A stretch of 15,949 nucleotides of DNA from UBA11346 sp038318565 (GTDB lineage: Bacteria; Planctomycetota; UBA11346): contig JBBQCI010000087.1 of assembly GCA_038318565.1 (NCBI GenBank), positions 1 through 15,949 of the forward strand. The letters are read 5' to 3'. Made by a program: the position numbers and the translations under genes. A model generated the notes under the pieces. That model was not told the origin of the DNA, searched no databases, and saw nothing but the letters and a program-made list of their open reading frames with translations. Within the stretch, counting starts at the first letter, position 1. Each line of letters opens with the position of its first letter. Positions 1 through 9,496 of the stretch are shown here, one piece after another.

Positions 1-69
1 CGCAACGTTTGCAACGATTTCCCCAGTCACCGTGGTGGCCATCGCCTGCCGTCCCGTTACATCCTGGGC

Positions 70-1152
70 ATGTCCACCACCTATGCTGTGATCATGGCCG
101 GGGGCTCCGGCACCCGCTTTTGGCCGGTGTCGCGCGCCGCCTCTCCCAAGCAGCTCGTCCGCATCATCGGCGAGACGACGATGATCCAGGCGACGGTCAT
201 CCGGCTGATGCCACTGATCAGCGCTGACCGCATCCTCATCATCACCACCGCCCAACTGGCGGTCGAGACGCGCCGGCAGCTGCCCATGCTGAAGCCCGAG
301 CAGGTGATCGCCGAGCCGGTCGGTCGCGACACCGCCGCCTGCGTGGCGCTCGCCGGCTTGATTGTCGAACGCCTGTCGCCTGGTGCGACGATGATCATGC
401 TGCCGGCCGATCAGGTCATCGAGCCGGCCGACAGCTTTCAGAAGGCGCTCGCCGCTGGCGTGGCCGTCGCCGAGCAGGGCCGCCTGGTCACTTACGGCAT
501 CGTCCCGCGCCATCCTGCCACCGGTTATGGCTACCTCGCCCTGGGCGAATCACATCCGCCGGTCGATGGCATCCGTGTGTCCGCCGTCTCGCGCTTTGTC
601 GAGAAGCCGGATCTCGATCGCGCTAAGGCCTATCTCGCGGCTGGCAATTTCCGCTGGAACAGCGGCATCTTCACCTGGCGGACCGATGTCGTGTTGCGCG
701 AACTGGCGGTGCATTGCGGCTGGCTGACCGAGGCGCTGAAGCCGGTGGCGGCGGCCTACGGCTCGGCTCGCTTCGACGCGGTGCTGGCCGAGGTCTACGG
801 CCCGCTGAAGAAGGTCTCGATCGACTACGCCCTGATGGAGCACGCCAAGGACGTCGCCGCGGTCGAGGGTGACTTCGCGTGGGACGATGTCGGCAGCTGG
901 GACGCGCTCCCGGCCCATCTCGCGGCCGACGCCAGCGGCACGATCAGCCGCGGCGAGACGGTTGCCGTCGGCTGCAGCGACTGCCTGCTGTTCAGCGAGC
1001 CAGGCGCACCACTGGTCGCGGCGGCGAACTGCCACGGCCTGACCATCGTTGCGACCAAAGATGCGATTCTGGTGGTGCCGCGAGGTGAAGGTCAGGCGGT
1101 CAAGCAGGTGGTCGACGAGCTGGCCAAGCGCGGCCGCAAGGACCTGCTGTAG
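70..1152 (+). CDS. manC: Mannose-1-phosphate guanylyltransferase (GDP-mannose pyrophosphorylase)
   Basis: This 360-residue enzyme makes GDP-mannose from mannose-1-phosphate and GTP, a cytoplasmic step feeding polysaccharide and glycan synthesis. The nucleotide-binding signature GGSGTRFWP is at residues 11-19, followed by SRxxSPKQ at 21-28. The sugar-nucleotide transferase landmarks FVEKP (176-180), NSGIF (197-201) and DDVGSW (272-277) are in the expected order. The length fits the single-domain type: the phosphomannose isomerase domain of the roughly 470-residue bifunctional ManC/AlgA enzymes is absent. The ATG at 70 places the signature close to the N-terminus as usual, but I see no strong Shine-Dalgarno. 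It converges on the next gene with a 6-nt gap. The sugar-nucleotide genes at 10.6-13.6 kb may belong to the same surface-glycan metabolism (inference). Confidence 0.93.
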   Translation: MSTTYAVIMAGGSGTRFWPVSRAASPKQLVRIIGETTMIQATVIRLMPLISADRILIITTAQLAVETRRQLPMLKPEQVIAEPVGRDTAACVALAGLIVERLSPGATMIMLPADQVIEPADSFQKALAAGVAVAEQGRLVTYGIVPRHPATGYGYLALGESHPPVDGIRVSAVSRFVEKPDLDRAKAYLAAGNFRWNSGIFTWRTDVVLRELAVHCGWLTEALKPVAAAYGSARFDAVLAEVYGPLKKVSIDYALMEHAKDVAAVEGDFAWDDVGSWDALPAHLAADASGTISRGETVAVGCSDCLLFSEPGAPLVAAANCHGLTIVATKDAILVVPRGEGQAVKQVVDELAKRGRKDLL

Positions 1153-1158
1153 GTTCAG

Positions 1159-1911
1159 CTATGCGAGCGGATCGACCACGCGCAGGCCGAGTTCGGCGGC
1201 GTAGGCCTCCAGCTCGCTGAGGCCAGCCGCGACGTCACTGGGGGCGTGGGCGTCGGTCGTCAGCACGGCGCGGCAGCCATGGCTGGCGGCCAGCTCCCAG
1301 AACGGACGCCACGGATAGCCGCGCCGCTCACGCAGGCCGAGGGCGTTCAGCTCCAGCGGCACGTTGCGTGCAACCGAGGCGGCGCAGATGTCGCTGGCAG
1401 CGGCGGCGATGTCGGCAGTCCAGACCGCGTCACCGCAGGCGATATTGTCTGGGTGGGCAAGGAAGGCGAACAGACCGCTGTCGATCGCGGCTATCGACGT
1501 GCTGGCCCAGTCGCGCACTGCGCCAGCCGTTCGGCAACCACCGAAGGAGCTAATTTCTCGGCCGTCCTGGTTCAGATAATGCACGCTGCCGATCAGATAG
1601 GCGTAGCCGCGGGCCAGGAAGGTATCCTGGTACCAGGTGAAGTACTGCGCCCCGACGTCGCATTCCATGCCCAGCAGCACCTCGATCCCGGGGACCTCTT
1701 GCTGGGCTTGACGCACGGCCGCTTCATAGCCTGGCAGTTCGTCAAGCCGCATGCGCACCGAGTCCCAGCGGCCGTCCGGCACCGGCGTATGGTCGGTGGC
1801 GCCCATGCGTCGCAGGCCTGCCGCCGCCGCCGCGCGGGCGTAGTCGATGACCTCGCCGGTGGCGTGCTTGCAGCGGAAGGTGTGGGTATGGTAGACGGCG
1901 GTGGTGGCCAC
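1159..1911 (-). CDS. PHP-domain phosphatase, histidinol-phosphatase (HisK) type
   Basis: This 250-residue protein belongs to the PHP metal-dependent phosphoesterases. The metal ligands are visible in order: HTH at 8-10, H16 (CKHA), the D40-H41 pair (ATDH), E83 (GMECD), H111 (GSVHY), H153 (AHPD), E187 (LELNA) and D220/H222 (TTDAH). Length and motif spacing match HisK-type histidinol-phosphatases, which remove phosphate from L-histidinol phosphate in histidine synthesis. No other his gene is nearby, so a different phosphoester substrate is possible. The start is a GTG at 1911, which places HTH at residue 8 as in the family; no better upstream start is seen. It diverges from trpB across about 100 bp that should hold both promoters. 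Confidence 0.85.
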   Translation of the reverse strand: MATTAVYHTHTFRCKHATGEVIDYARAAAAAGLRRMGATDHTPVPDGRWDSVRMRLDELPGYEAAVRQAQQEVPGIEVLLGMECDVGAQYFTWYQDTFLARGYAYLIGSVHYLNQDGREISSFGGCRTAGAVRDWASTSIAAIDSGLFAFLAHPDNIACGDAVWTADIAAAASDICAASVARNVPLELNALGLRERRGYPWRPFWELAASHGCRAVLTTDAHAPSDVAAGLSELEAYAAELGLRVVDPLA

Positions 1912-2013
1912 GGGCGACAGTATGGCCTCGGGCGAACGTCGGCCAGCGCCTTGCCGTCAACTCAGCGGCTTCCCGATTGATCCCCGGATCGCCGGGCGAC
2001 GATCTCCGCCCCC

Positions 2014-3215
<1,202 letters not shown>

Positions 3216-3219
<4 letters not shown>

Positions 3220-4055
3220 CCGCCCGTGCCAAGGTCAGCCCGATCGCTTCGGCCAACCGCATCGCGGATCGCCTATCCGCCAACCAGGCCGCTGGCCGCA
3301 AGAGCTTCGTCGCCTACATCAGCGCCGGCGATCCGCACCTTGATGCGACCGTCGAGCTGGCCGTCGCGATGGATGCCGCGGGCGTCGATGTGCTGGAACT
3401 TGGCGTGCCGTTCAGCGATCCGATGGCCGACGGCCTTGCCATTCAGGCCAGCTATGAGCGCGCTCTGAAGGCCGGCGCCACCATGACCGGGGTGCTGGCC
3501 GCCGTGCGACGCATTCGCGAACGCAGCCAGTTGCCGCTCCTGCTGTTCACCTACCTCAACCCGGTGCTCGCGTACGGCGTCGAACGCTTCGCTGCCGATG
3601 CCGCCGCAGCTGGGGCCGACGGCGTGCTGCTGCTTGACCTGCCGCCCGAGCAGGACCCGGGCATACTGGCGGCGATGCAGGCCAAGGGTCTAGCGACGGT
3701 ATGTCTGGCTGCGCCGACCACCACCGCTGCGCGCAAGGCCTTCCTGGCCGCCAACTCGCGCGGTTTTCTGTACTACATCTGCCGTCTCGGTGTCACCGGC
3801 GAGCGGGTCGAGCTGCCCAGCGATCTGGCCCAGAAGGTCGCGGCGATCAAGAAGGGCACCGGCATTCCGGTGTGCATCGGCTTCGGCATCTCCTCGCCCG
3901 AGCAGGCCGCCGCTGCCGCCGCCGCTGGCGACGGTGCGGTGGTCGGCAGCCATCTGGTCAAGCTGATCGAGCAACACGGCGCCTCGCCCGATTTGGTCCG
4001 TATCGTCGCTGCCCGCGCCGGGGTGCTGGCCGCCGCCGTCCACGCCGTGCGCTGA
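3216..4055 (+). CDS. trpA: Tryptophan synthase alpha chain
   Basis: This 279-residue subunit cleaves indole-3-glycerol phosphate to indole and glyceraldehyde-3-phosphate and channels indole to TrpB. The catalytic pair is visible as E61 and D72 in ELGVPFSDPMADG. The barrel motifs AYISAGDP (33-40), FTYLNP (111-116), GVTGER (192-197), IGFGIS (221-226) and GAVVGSHLV (240-248) are in order. I chose the GTG at 3216, which overlaps the trpB stop as GTGA and has a GGAAGG Shine-Dalgarno a few bases upstream. The same frame stays open far upstream inside trpB, so automatic calls may extend it wrongly. The phosphate-side segment reads YYICRLGVTGE where many homologues have YLVSRxGVTG, a mild divergence. 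Confidence 0.96.
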
Positions 4056-4064
4056 AGTCAGACG

Positions 4065-4910
4065 ATGCCAGGATTGCTGCGCCCGGACATGCCGATGTCG
4101 CTCGGCGACCATCTGCACGAGTTGCGCTCGCGCATGGTCATGCCGATCCTCGCCTTCGCGCTGGTCTTCATCGGGGCGTTCTCGGTGCAGAACCATCTCA
4201 AGGAGCTGTTCGTCCAGCCGCTACTGTCCGCCATCGAGCTGTCGACCCCGGCGGTGGCGGCCAAGGCCGGCATCCGCGTCGATCCCGAGCATCCGCTGAA
4301 GCTACTGAAGATTTTTGATCTTAGTGAAAGCGTGTGGGTCTCGGTGTCCTTGTCGATTTGGGCGGCGGCGTTCTTCACCATCCCGCTATTCATCCTGCAG
4401 CTGTGGCAGTTCGTCTGCATCGGCCTGACCTCGGTCGAGCGCCGCCTTGGCTTCCTGCTGGTGCCGGTGGGCATCATCTGCTTCTACCTGGGGGCGGTTA
4501 TCGGCTATTACCTCGGCATGCCGTTGTTCTTTGCCTGGTTCATCGACTGGACGGCCAACGACCCGATCGCCGGGTATGACCTGCGGCTGATGACCTACCG
4601 CGACACCTTCTTTTTCTACACGCTGGCCTTCGGCCTGGTCATGGACATCCCCTGGCTGGTCGTGGTGCTGTGTCGAGTTGGCATGGTGACTCCGGAGAAG
4701 CTGGCCTCCTGGCGCAAGGGTGTGTTCTTCATCGTCACGATCATCGCCGGGATCATCACTCCGCCGGATCCAATCAGCATGCTCAGCATGATGCTCCCGA
4801 TGTATCTGCTCTTCGAGATCGGCCTGCTTGCTGCCCGCTTCGTCGGTGGGCCGCGACCGCGCCATCCAACCCCTTCGGATCCACCCGACTCCAGCCATGC
4901 CAGCGTCTGA
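4065..4910 (+). CDS. tatC: Sec-independent protein translocase TatC
   Basis: This 281-residue inner-membrane protein is the receptor of the twin-arginine pathway that exports folded proteins. The cytoplasmic N-terminal signature SLGDHLHELRSRM (12-24) contains the conserved HLxELR. Six hydrophobic segments follow at about 25-43, 92-115, 128-150, 181-203, 217-232 and 238-258, and the family signature ITPPDPISM is at 231-239. The first periplasmic loop (about 45-88) is somewhat long, with an extra proline- and lysine-containing stretch. Met9 or Met11 could also be the start. tatA/tatB are not in the window. It lies 9 nt after trpA, and its last 14 nt overlap proB, suggesting co-transcription without a shared pathway. 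Confidence 0.96.
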   Translation: MPGLLRPDMPMSLGDHLHELRSRMVMPILAFALVFIGAFSVQNHLKELFVQPLLSAIELSTPAVAAKAGIRVDPEHPLKLLKIFDLSESVWVSVSLSIWAAAFFTIPLFILQLWQFVCIGLTSVERRLGFLLVPVGIICFYLGAVIGYYLGMPLFFAWFIDWTANDPIAGYDLRLMTYRDTFFFYTLAFGLVMDIPWLVVVLCRVGMVTPEKLASWRKGVFFIVTIIAGIITPPDPISMLSMMLPMYLLFEIGLLAARFVGGPRPRHPTPSDPPDSSHASV

Positions 4911-6009
4911 TCGTATCTGCGTCGCCAAGATCGGCTCCAACTCGCTCGTTGATGAGCAGGGTCGGCTCGACGAGGCCTTCCTTGCCCGCCTAGCGGGTCA
5001 GATCGCCTGCGCGGTGCGCGACGGCTGGCGCCCGGTCATCGTCACCAGTGGCGCGGTCGCCGGCGGTGTCGCCAGACTGAAGCTGGGTGAGCGCCCGCCG
5101 GGTCTGCCCGAGCGCCAAGCCCTGGCCGCGATCGGGCAGATCGGGCTGGTTCATCTGTGGGAACGCGCCCTCGCCGCCGAGGGCCTGTGTGCGGCGCAGC
5201 TACTGCTGACGCACGGCGATTTCAGCGACCGCGAGCGTAACCAGAACCTCATGGCGACGGTGCGCGCCCTGTTCGCCTTCGGCGCCGTGCCGGTGATCAA
5301 CGAGAACGATCCGATCGCCACCCAGGAACTGACGGTCGGCGACAACGACCATCTGTCCGCCTTGGTCGCCAGCCAACTGGGGGCCGAGGTGCTGGTGCTG
5401 CTGACCGACATCGACGGGGTCTACGACGCTGATCCGCGCAGCAATCCTGCGGCTAAGCGCCTTCGCGAGATTCCGCTGGTTAGTGCTGCCGTGCTTGCCG
5501 CCGCTGGCGGAGCGGGCGCGCGCGGTCGTGGCGGCATGCGTTCGAAAATTGAAGGCGCGCGTCTGGCGGCGGCCAGCGGCGTGGCCACGGTGATTGCTGC
5601 CGCGCGCGAGCGCGACGTGCTGACCCGGGCATTATCCGGCGGCGATGTTGGCACCCGCGTGCTGGCCCGGGGCGAGCGCGTCGACGCCCGTCGCCGCTGG
5701 CTGGCGGTCGCGCGCCGGGTGAAGGGCCGCATCCATGTCGACGCAGGTGCGGTCAAGGCGCTGACTCAGCGCGGCACCAGCCTGCTGCCGGCAGGTATCG
5801 TGCGGGTCGACGGCACCTTTGGCGTCGGCGACACCGTCGCGATCGTCGATCCGGATGGCCTGGAGATCGCCCGCGGCCTCGCCTCGATCAGCGGCGATGA
5901 ACTGGCACGCGTCGCCGGCAAGCGTTCCGATGCGGCAGCCACGGTGCTTGGCCACGCCTTGCCCAAGGCCGCAGTGCATCGGGACGACCTGCTGGTGCTG
6001 GCGCGCTGA
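4897..6009 (+). CDS. proB: Glutamate 5-kinase
   Basis: This 370-residue enzyme phosphorylates L-glutamate in the first step of proline synthesis. The amino-acid-kinase domain spans about 1-255: VAKIGSNSL near residue 8, TSGAVAGG near 50, the substrate-binding INENDPIAT, GDNDHLSALVA, LLTDIDGVYDADP, and the glycine-rich GGMRSK. A C-terminal PUA domain follows (about 270-370), as in the full-length E. coli-type enzyme, which is normally feedback-inhibited by proline. I chose the ATG at 4897 because it begins just before the kinase core. The frame is open further upstream to 4828, but only in the tatC 3' end. It overlaps tatC by 14 nt. proA is not in the window. Confidence 0.96.
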   Translation: MPASDRICVAKIGSNSLVDEQGRLDEAFLARLAGQIACAVRDGWRPVIVTSGAVAGGVARLKLGERPPGLPERQALAAIGQIGLVHLWERALAAEGLCAAQLLLTHGDFSDRERNQNLMATVRALFAFGAVPVINENDPIATQELTVGDNDHLSALVASQLGAEVLVLLTDIDGVYDADPRSNPAAKRLREIPLVSAAVLAAAGGAGARGRGGMRSKIEGARLAAASGVATVIAAARERDVLTRALSGGDVGTRVLARGERVDARRRWLAVARRVKGRIHVDAGAVKALTQRGTSLLPAGIVRVDGTFGVGDTVAIVDPDGLEIARGLASISGDELARVAGKRSDAAATVLGHALPKAAVHRDDLLVLAR

Positions 6010-6044
6010 ACGACGACTGGCCGTTGAGGTCCCTCTGCGGTTGT

Positions 6045-7409
6045 GTTCTTTCGCCCAGGTGGTGTCAGAGTGCCAGTGTGGCCACCTCGATAACGGCATG
6101 GTGCGTCGGGTTGCTGATTCTGACGGGCGTCGCCGCGCCAGCCGCCGAACCAATCATCTTCCGCGGAGACCCCGCACGCTGCGGCTGGGACGGCCAGCCA
6201 TTGGGCCAGGAACTACGTCCGCTGTGGACTTGGCGCCACGAGGATGCCGCCGTGTGGTCCTCGCCACTGGTCTGCGCCGGTCGCGTCTATGTCAGCATCA
6301 CCCTGCCCGATGCACCACGTAGCAGTGGAGCGATCGCTTGTCTGGATGCCACGACCGGCCGGCAGCTCTGGTTCAATCCGTACCAGGATGCTCAGCGACG
6401 TAGCGAGTTCACCGGCATCTACAGTTCGCCGGCCATCAGCGCAGACCGCACCGTGCTGGTCGTTGGTCAGGGTTTCCATCCCGACCACAATTGCGCCCTG
6501 GTGTGCCTGTCGACCGCCGACGGGTCGTTCCGTTGGCGCGTGCCGACCCCGTTACACATCGAATCGAGCCCGGCCATCGCTGACGGGCTGGTCGCCGTCG
6601 GCGTCGGCGCAATCGAGCAGGGCCCCGAACGCAAGCCGCGCGGTCCGCTCGACGGGCGAGGCAATCCGGGCTACCTGCTGGTGGTGCGCTTGGCGGATGG
6701 CGCCGAGGTATTCCGTCATCCACTGGCGGACGTCGAGTGCGCACCGGCCATCGCGGATGGCGTGATCTACGCCGGAGCGGGCCTGAATGGGAATGCGGTT
6801 GTGGCATTGCGCATCGGGACCTCGGCCGAACTGCGCACTGTCGGACTGCCGCGCGAGCGGTGGCGCAGCCCGACGCCTCTGCCGGTGACCAGTGACGTGA
6901 CGCTGACCGCCGATCTGGTCTTGGTTGGCTGCGGCAGCGGGGCGATGGATGATCAGCGGGTGGCCGCCGACGGCTGGCTGTTGGCCTTCAATCGTGCGGA
7001 TGGTCGCGAGCGTGGCCGTCTCCGGCTGCAGAACTCGGTGTTCGGTTCGATCGCGGTGCGCGGTCGGGTGGCAATCGTCACCAACCAGTCGGGTGAGGTG
7101 GTGGCGGTCGACTTGGACCGACTGCTGGCTGGGGCCGATCCGGTACGATGGCGCAGTGTTCCTGGCAACGACGAGGCGATCTACGCCGGCGTGGCCTGGC
7201 TGCCGGGGCGCATCCTGGTCACCGGCGCTCGCGGCCACCTCAGTGTGCTGGACGAAGTCACGGGCGCGCTCGGCCAGCGCCTGCCGCTCAACGACCTCAA
7301 TCAGCTTGGCCGGATCTATGGCACCAGTGCCCCAACCATCGCCGCGGGGCGGGTCTATGTCGGTAGCGAGACGGGGGGACTGCGCTGTTTTGTGGGTGTC
7401 GATCGATAA
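6045..7409 (+). CDS. Exported PQQ-type beta-propeller repeat protein (BamB-like fold), start uncertain
   Basis: This protein of about 454 residues has an N-terminal hydrophobic stretch (ITAWCVGLLILTGVAA) ending in APAAE, a likely signal peptide. The mature part shows repeated PQQ/WD-like blades of the pattern 'SSPAI-DG-VYVG-G--L-CLD---G---W', for example around WSSPLVCAGRVYVSI, YSSPAISADRTVLVVG, ESSPAIADGLVAVG, CAPAIADGVIYAG and TSAPTIAAGRVYVG. Such propellers occur in quinoprotein dehydrogenases, in BamB and in many unassigned periplasmic proteins. I see no heme site or other catalytic feature, so a structural or binding role is likelier (inference). Three starts are possible: TTG 6024, GTG 6045 and GTG 6078. 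I prefer 6045 because it gives an arginine-containing n-region. It follows proB closely and may be read through from it. Confidence 0.8.
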   Translation, partial: VLSPRWCQSASVATSITAWCVGLLILTGVAAPAAEPIIFRGDPARCGWDGQPLGQELRPLWTWRHEDAAVWSSPLVCAGRVYVSITLPDAPRSSGAIACLDATTGRQLWFNPYQDAQRRSEFTGIYSSPAISADRTVLVVGQGFHPDHNCALVCLSTADGSFRWRVPTPLHIESSPAIADGLVAVGVGAIEQGPERKPRGPLDGRGNPGYLLVVRLADGAEVFRHPLADVECAPAIADGVIYAGAGLNGNAVVALRIGTSAELRTVGLPRERWRSPTPLPVTSDVTLTADLVLVGCGSGAMDDQRVAADGWLLAFNRADGRERGRLRLQNSVFGSIAVRGRVAIVTNQSGEVVAVDLDRLLAGADPVRWRSVPGNDEAIYAGVAWLPGRILVTGARGHLSVLDEVTGALGQRLPLNDLNQLGRIYGTSAPTIAAGRVYVGSETGGLRCFVGVDR

Positions 7410-7540
7410 GCGAGGCATGGGAGGTCGGGCCGTGGGTGATGTGGTGGGATCAGGCAGCTGGCAGCTGGCTGCTGTCGCTGGCCGCTGGCGTCCCGGATCG
7501 GGCCCAAGACCGCCAGTTGACGAGACAGCGGTCGCGTGTA

Positions 7541-7556
7541 ATCGTCATATTACGAT
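7541..7556. promoter_or_regulatory. Candidate ArsR operator palindrome overlapping the arsR start codon
   Basis: The 16-bp sequence ATCGTCATATTACGAT is a palindrome with perfect 5-bp arms (ATCGT/ACGAT) and only one mismatched pair in the centre. Its right arm contains the first two bases of the arsR ATG at 7555. ArsR-family repressors are dimers that bind such dyads in their own promoters, so this is the natural operator candidate. Binding here would block initiation or early elongation. The assignment rests on symmetry and position only. Confidence 0.5.
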
Positions 7557-7890
7557 GACCGACCGTTGCTGTGAGCCTGCGACCACGACCAAGGCGCTAA
7601 AGAGCGCACCCGCTCCGCTGGATGCCGAAGAGGAGTCCCTGGCTGACCTGGCCAAGGCACTCGGCCACCCCGCCCGGGTGCGCATCATGAAGATCCTTAT
7701 CGAGCGGAATTCGTGCGTCTGCGGCGACATCGTCGAGGAGATCCCGCTGGCCCAGTCTACCGTCTCGCAGCACCTCAAGCAGCTCAAGGAGGCCGGTCTT
7801 ATTCAGGGCGAGATCGACGGCCCGCGCATCTGCTACTGCGTGAACCAGGTGAACCTCAAGCGTCTCAAGGTGCTGATCGCCGGGCTCTAG
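7555..7890 (+). CDS. arsR: ArsR/SmtB-family arsenic-responsive repressor
   Basis: This 111-residue winged-helix regulator represses ars genes until As(III) binds cysteine thiolates. The core runs from about 28 to 110 and includes LAKALGHPARVRIMKIL (32-48), and the recognition helix-turn-helix AQSTVSQHLKQLKEAGLI (66-83). A CVC motif at 54-56 sits where the classical ELCVCDL As(III) site lies. Extra cysteines occur at the N-terminus (C5-C6) and in the wing (C93, C95 of ICYCV). I chose the ATG at 7555 because the upstream frame lies inside the preceding gene. It is the first gene of the ars operon; the ACR3 gene starts 45 bp downstream. No clear Shine-Dalgarno is seen, and the operator palindrome covers the start. 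Confidence 0.93.
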   Translation: MTDRCCEPATTTKALKSAPAPLDAEEESLADLAKALGHPARVRIMKILIERNSCVCGDIVEEIPLAQSTVSQHLKQLKEAGLIQGEIDGPRICYCVNQVNLKRLKVLIAGL

Positions 7891-7912
7891 CGCTGGTTTT
7901 TCACAATTTTAC

Positions 7913-7926
7913 TTATCGTATAACGA
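7913..7926. promoter_or_regulatory. Second AT-rich dyad upstream of the arsenite exporter gene
   Basis: TTATCGTATAACGA has overlapping small dyads (TTAT-CGT-ATAA and TCGT-ATA-ACGA) and shares the TCGT/ACGA half-sites of the palindrome before arsR, but with a 3-nt instead of 6-nt spacing. It lies in the 45-bp gap between arsR and the exporter, in a locally AT-rich stretch. It could be a weaker ArsR site or an internal promoter. The spacing difference makes this tentative. Confidence 0.25.
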
Positions 7927-7935
7927 CGAATCAAG

Positions 7936-9027
7936 ATGACCCAAGACTCACCCCGCCTATCCTTCCTCGACCGCTACCTGACCCTGTGGATCTTTCTCGC
8001 CATGGGTCTCGGGCTGGCACTTGGTCATTTCGCCCCGCAGATCGGCCAGGGAATCAACGGCCTCGCCATCGGCACGACCTCAATTCCGATCGCCATCGGT
8101 TTGATTGTGATGATGTACCCGCCGCTGGCCAAGGTGCGCTACGAGGAGATGCACCGCGTCTTCACCGACTGGAAGGTCCTGGCCCTGTCGCTGGTGCAGA
8201 ACTGGGTGATCGGTCCGGTGCTGATGTTCGCTCTCGCCCTCATCTTCCTGCACGACCGCCCCGAGTTCATGCAGGGCCTCATCCTGGTCGGCCTCGCCCG
8301 CTGCATCGCCATGGTCATCGTGTGGAACGACCTCGCCAAGGGCGACAGCGAGTACTGCGCCGGCTTGGTCGCCTTCAACGCCATCTTTCAGGTGATCTTC
8401 TTCGCCTTCTACGCCTGGCTATTCCTGCTGGTCGCTCCGCAATGGTTCGGCATTCAGGGCGTGGCCGTGCACATCACGATGGCCGACCTTGCCCTGTCGG
8501 TGTTCGTCTACCTCGGCATCCCGTTCCTCGCCGGCATGCTGACACGCTTCGTACTGGTGAAGGCCAAGGGCAACGTGTGGTATCACGAGCGCTTCATTCC
8601 TGCGATCAGCCCGATCACCCTGATCGCGCTGCTGTTCACCATCGTGATCGTGTTTTCGCTCCAGGGCGAGCGGATCATCGCCCAGCCTCTCGACGTAGTG
8701 AGGATCGCCATCCCGCTGCTGCTCTACTTCGCCATCATGTTCCTGACCTCGTTCTGGATGTCGCGCCGGGCTGGCGCCTCGTACCCGATCAGCGCCACGC
8801 TGTCCTTCACCGCTGCCGGCAACAACTTCGAGTTGGCCATCGCCGTCGCCTTGGCGACCTTCGGGCTGACCCACGGGGCAGCCTTCGCGGCCGTGATCGG
8901 ACCGCTGGCCGAGGTGCCGGCCCTGATCTCTTTGGTGTGGGTGTCGTTCTGGCTGAAGCGTCGCTGGTGGCCTCATGAGGCTGCCGCGATCGCCCAGGTC
9001 GCACCCTGCCCTGCCTGCAAACCCTGA
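7936..9027 (+). CDS. acr3: ACR3-family arsenite efflux transporter
   Basis: This 363-residue inner-membrane carrier exports As(III) (and possibly Sb(III)) and belongs to the BART superfamily. The N-terminal LSFLDRYLTLWIFLAMGLG is characteristic of ACR3, as is GLIVMMYPPLAKVRYEE (about 55-71). The conserved cysteine region GLARCIAMVIVWNDLAKGD, about residues 116-134, contains the essential ACR3 cysteine, and SATLSFTAAGNNFELAIAVA (about 287-306) is the late-helix motif. About ten hydrophobic segments are visible, as expected. It resembles bacterial ACR3 and is unrelated in sequence to the ArsB antiporter, although many annotations call it arsB. It sits between arsR and arsC with short gaps. The C-terminus ends in CPACKP, an extra cysteine pair of unknown relevance. 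Confidence 0.95.
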   Translation: MTQDSPRLSFLDRYLTLWIFLAMGLGLALGHFAPQIGQGINGLAIGTTSIPIAIGLIVMMYPPLAKVRYEEMHRVFTDWKVLALSLVQNWVIGPVLMFALALIFLHDRPEFMQGLILVGLARCIAMVIVWNDLAKGDSEYCAGLVAFNAIFQVIFFAFYAWLFLLVAPQWFGIQGVAVHITMADLALSVFVYLGIPFLAGMLTRFVLVKAKGNVWYHERFIPAISPITLIALLFTIVIVFSLQGERIIAQPLDVVRIAIPLLLYFAIMFLTSFWMSRRAGASYPISATLSFTAAGNNFELAIAVALATFGLTHGAAFAAVIGPLAEVPALISLVWVSFWLKRRWWPHEAAAIAQVAPCPACKP

Positions 9028-9041
9028 CTCCGAGTCATGCC

Positions 9042-9485
9042 ATGGCCCAGCCAAAGATCCTTTTCCTCTGCACCGGAAACTCCTGCCGCTCGCAGATGGG
9101 CGAGGCGTGGTGCCGTGCCCTCCAGTCTGACCGCTATGAGGCGTATTCGGCTGGTACCATCGCCAAGGGCCTGAACCCGAAGATGGTTCAGGTGATGCAG
9201 GAGCTCGGCCTAGACCCGACCATCCACCAGACCTCAAAGACTCTGCAGAGTGTGCTTGCCACTGGCGTGCAACTCGACCTCGTGGTGACGGTCTGCGGCC
9301 ACGCCCACGAGACCTGCCCGGTCTTCACCGGGGGGAAAACCAGAGTGGTCCATGTAGGCTTCGAGGACCCGCCAGAGCTGGAGAAGACGGCGCGCAGTCC
9401 CGAAGAGGCCCTTGGTCACTACCGCCGCGTCCGCGACCAGATCCGCGATTTCATCATCGGGCTGCCCGGCAGCCTCCCCGCCTGA
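9042..9485 (+). CDS. arsC: Arsenate reductase, thioredoxin-coupled (LMW-phosphatase fold)
   Basis: This 147-residue enzyme reduces arsenate to arsenite so that it can be exported. The low-molecular-weight phosphatase P-loop CTGNSCRS gives nucleophile C10 and anion-binding R16. The redox pair C85 and C92 in TVCGHAHETCP forms the disulfide relay of the thioredoxin-coupled S. aureus type, and the general acid D109 is in FEDP. It is not the glutaredoxin-type ArsC of E. coli. The gene lies 14 nt after the exporter and 11 nt before arsM, so it is surely in the same operon. Confidence 0.95.
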   Translation: MAQPKILFLCTGNSCRSQMGEAWCRALQSDRYEAYSAGTIAKGLNPKMVQVMQELGLDPTIHQTSKTLQSVLATGVQLDLVVTVCGHAHETCPVFTGGKTRVVHVGFEDPPELEKTARSPEEALGHYRRVRDQIRDFIIGLPGSLPA

Positions 9486-9490
9486 AGGAA
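9485..9490 (+). promoter_or_regulatory. Ribosome binding site of arsM
   Basis: AAGGAA lies 6 nt before the arsM ATG at 9497 and begins at the last base of the arsC stop codon. It is the clearest Shine-Dalgarno in the operon and supports this start. Confidence 0.6.
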
Positions 9491-9496
9491 CATGCC

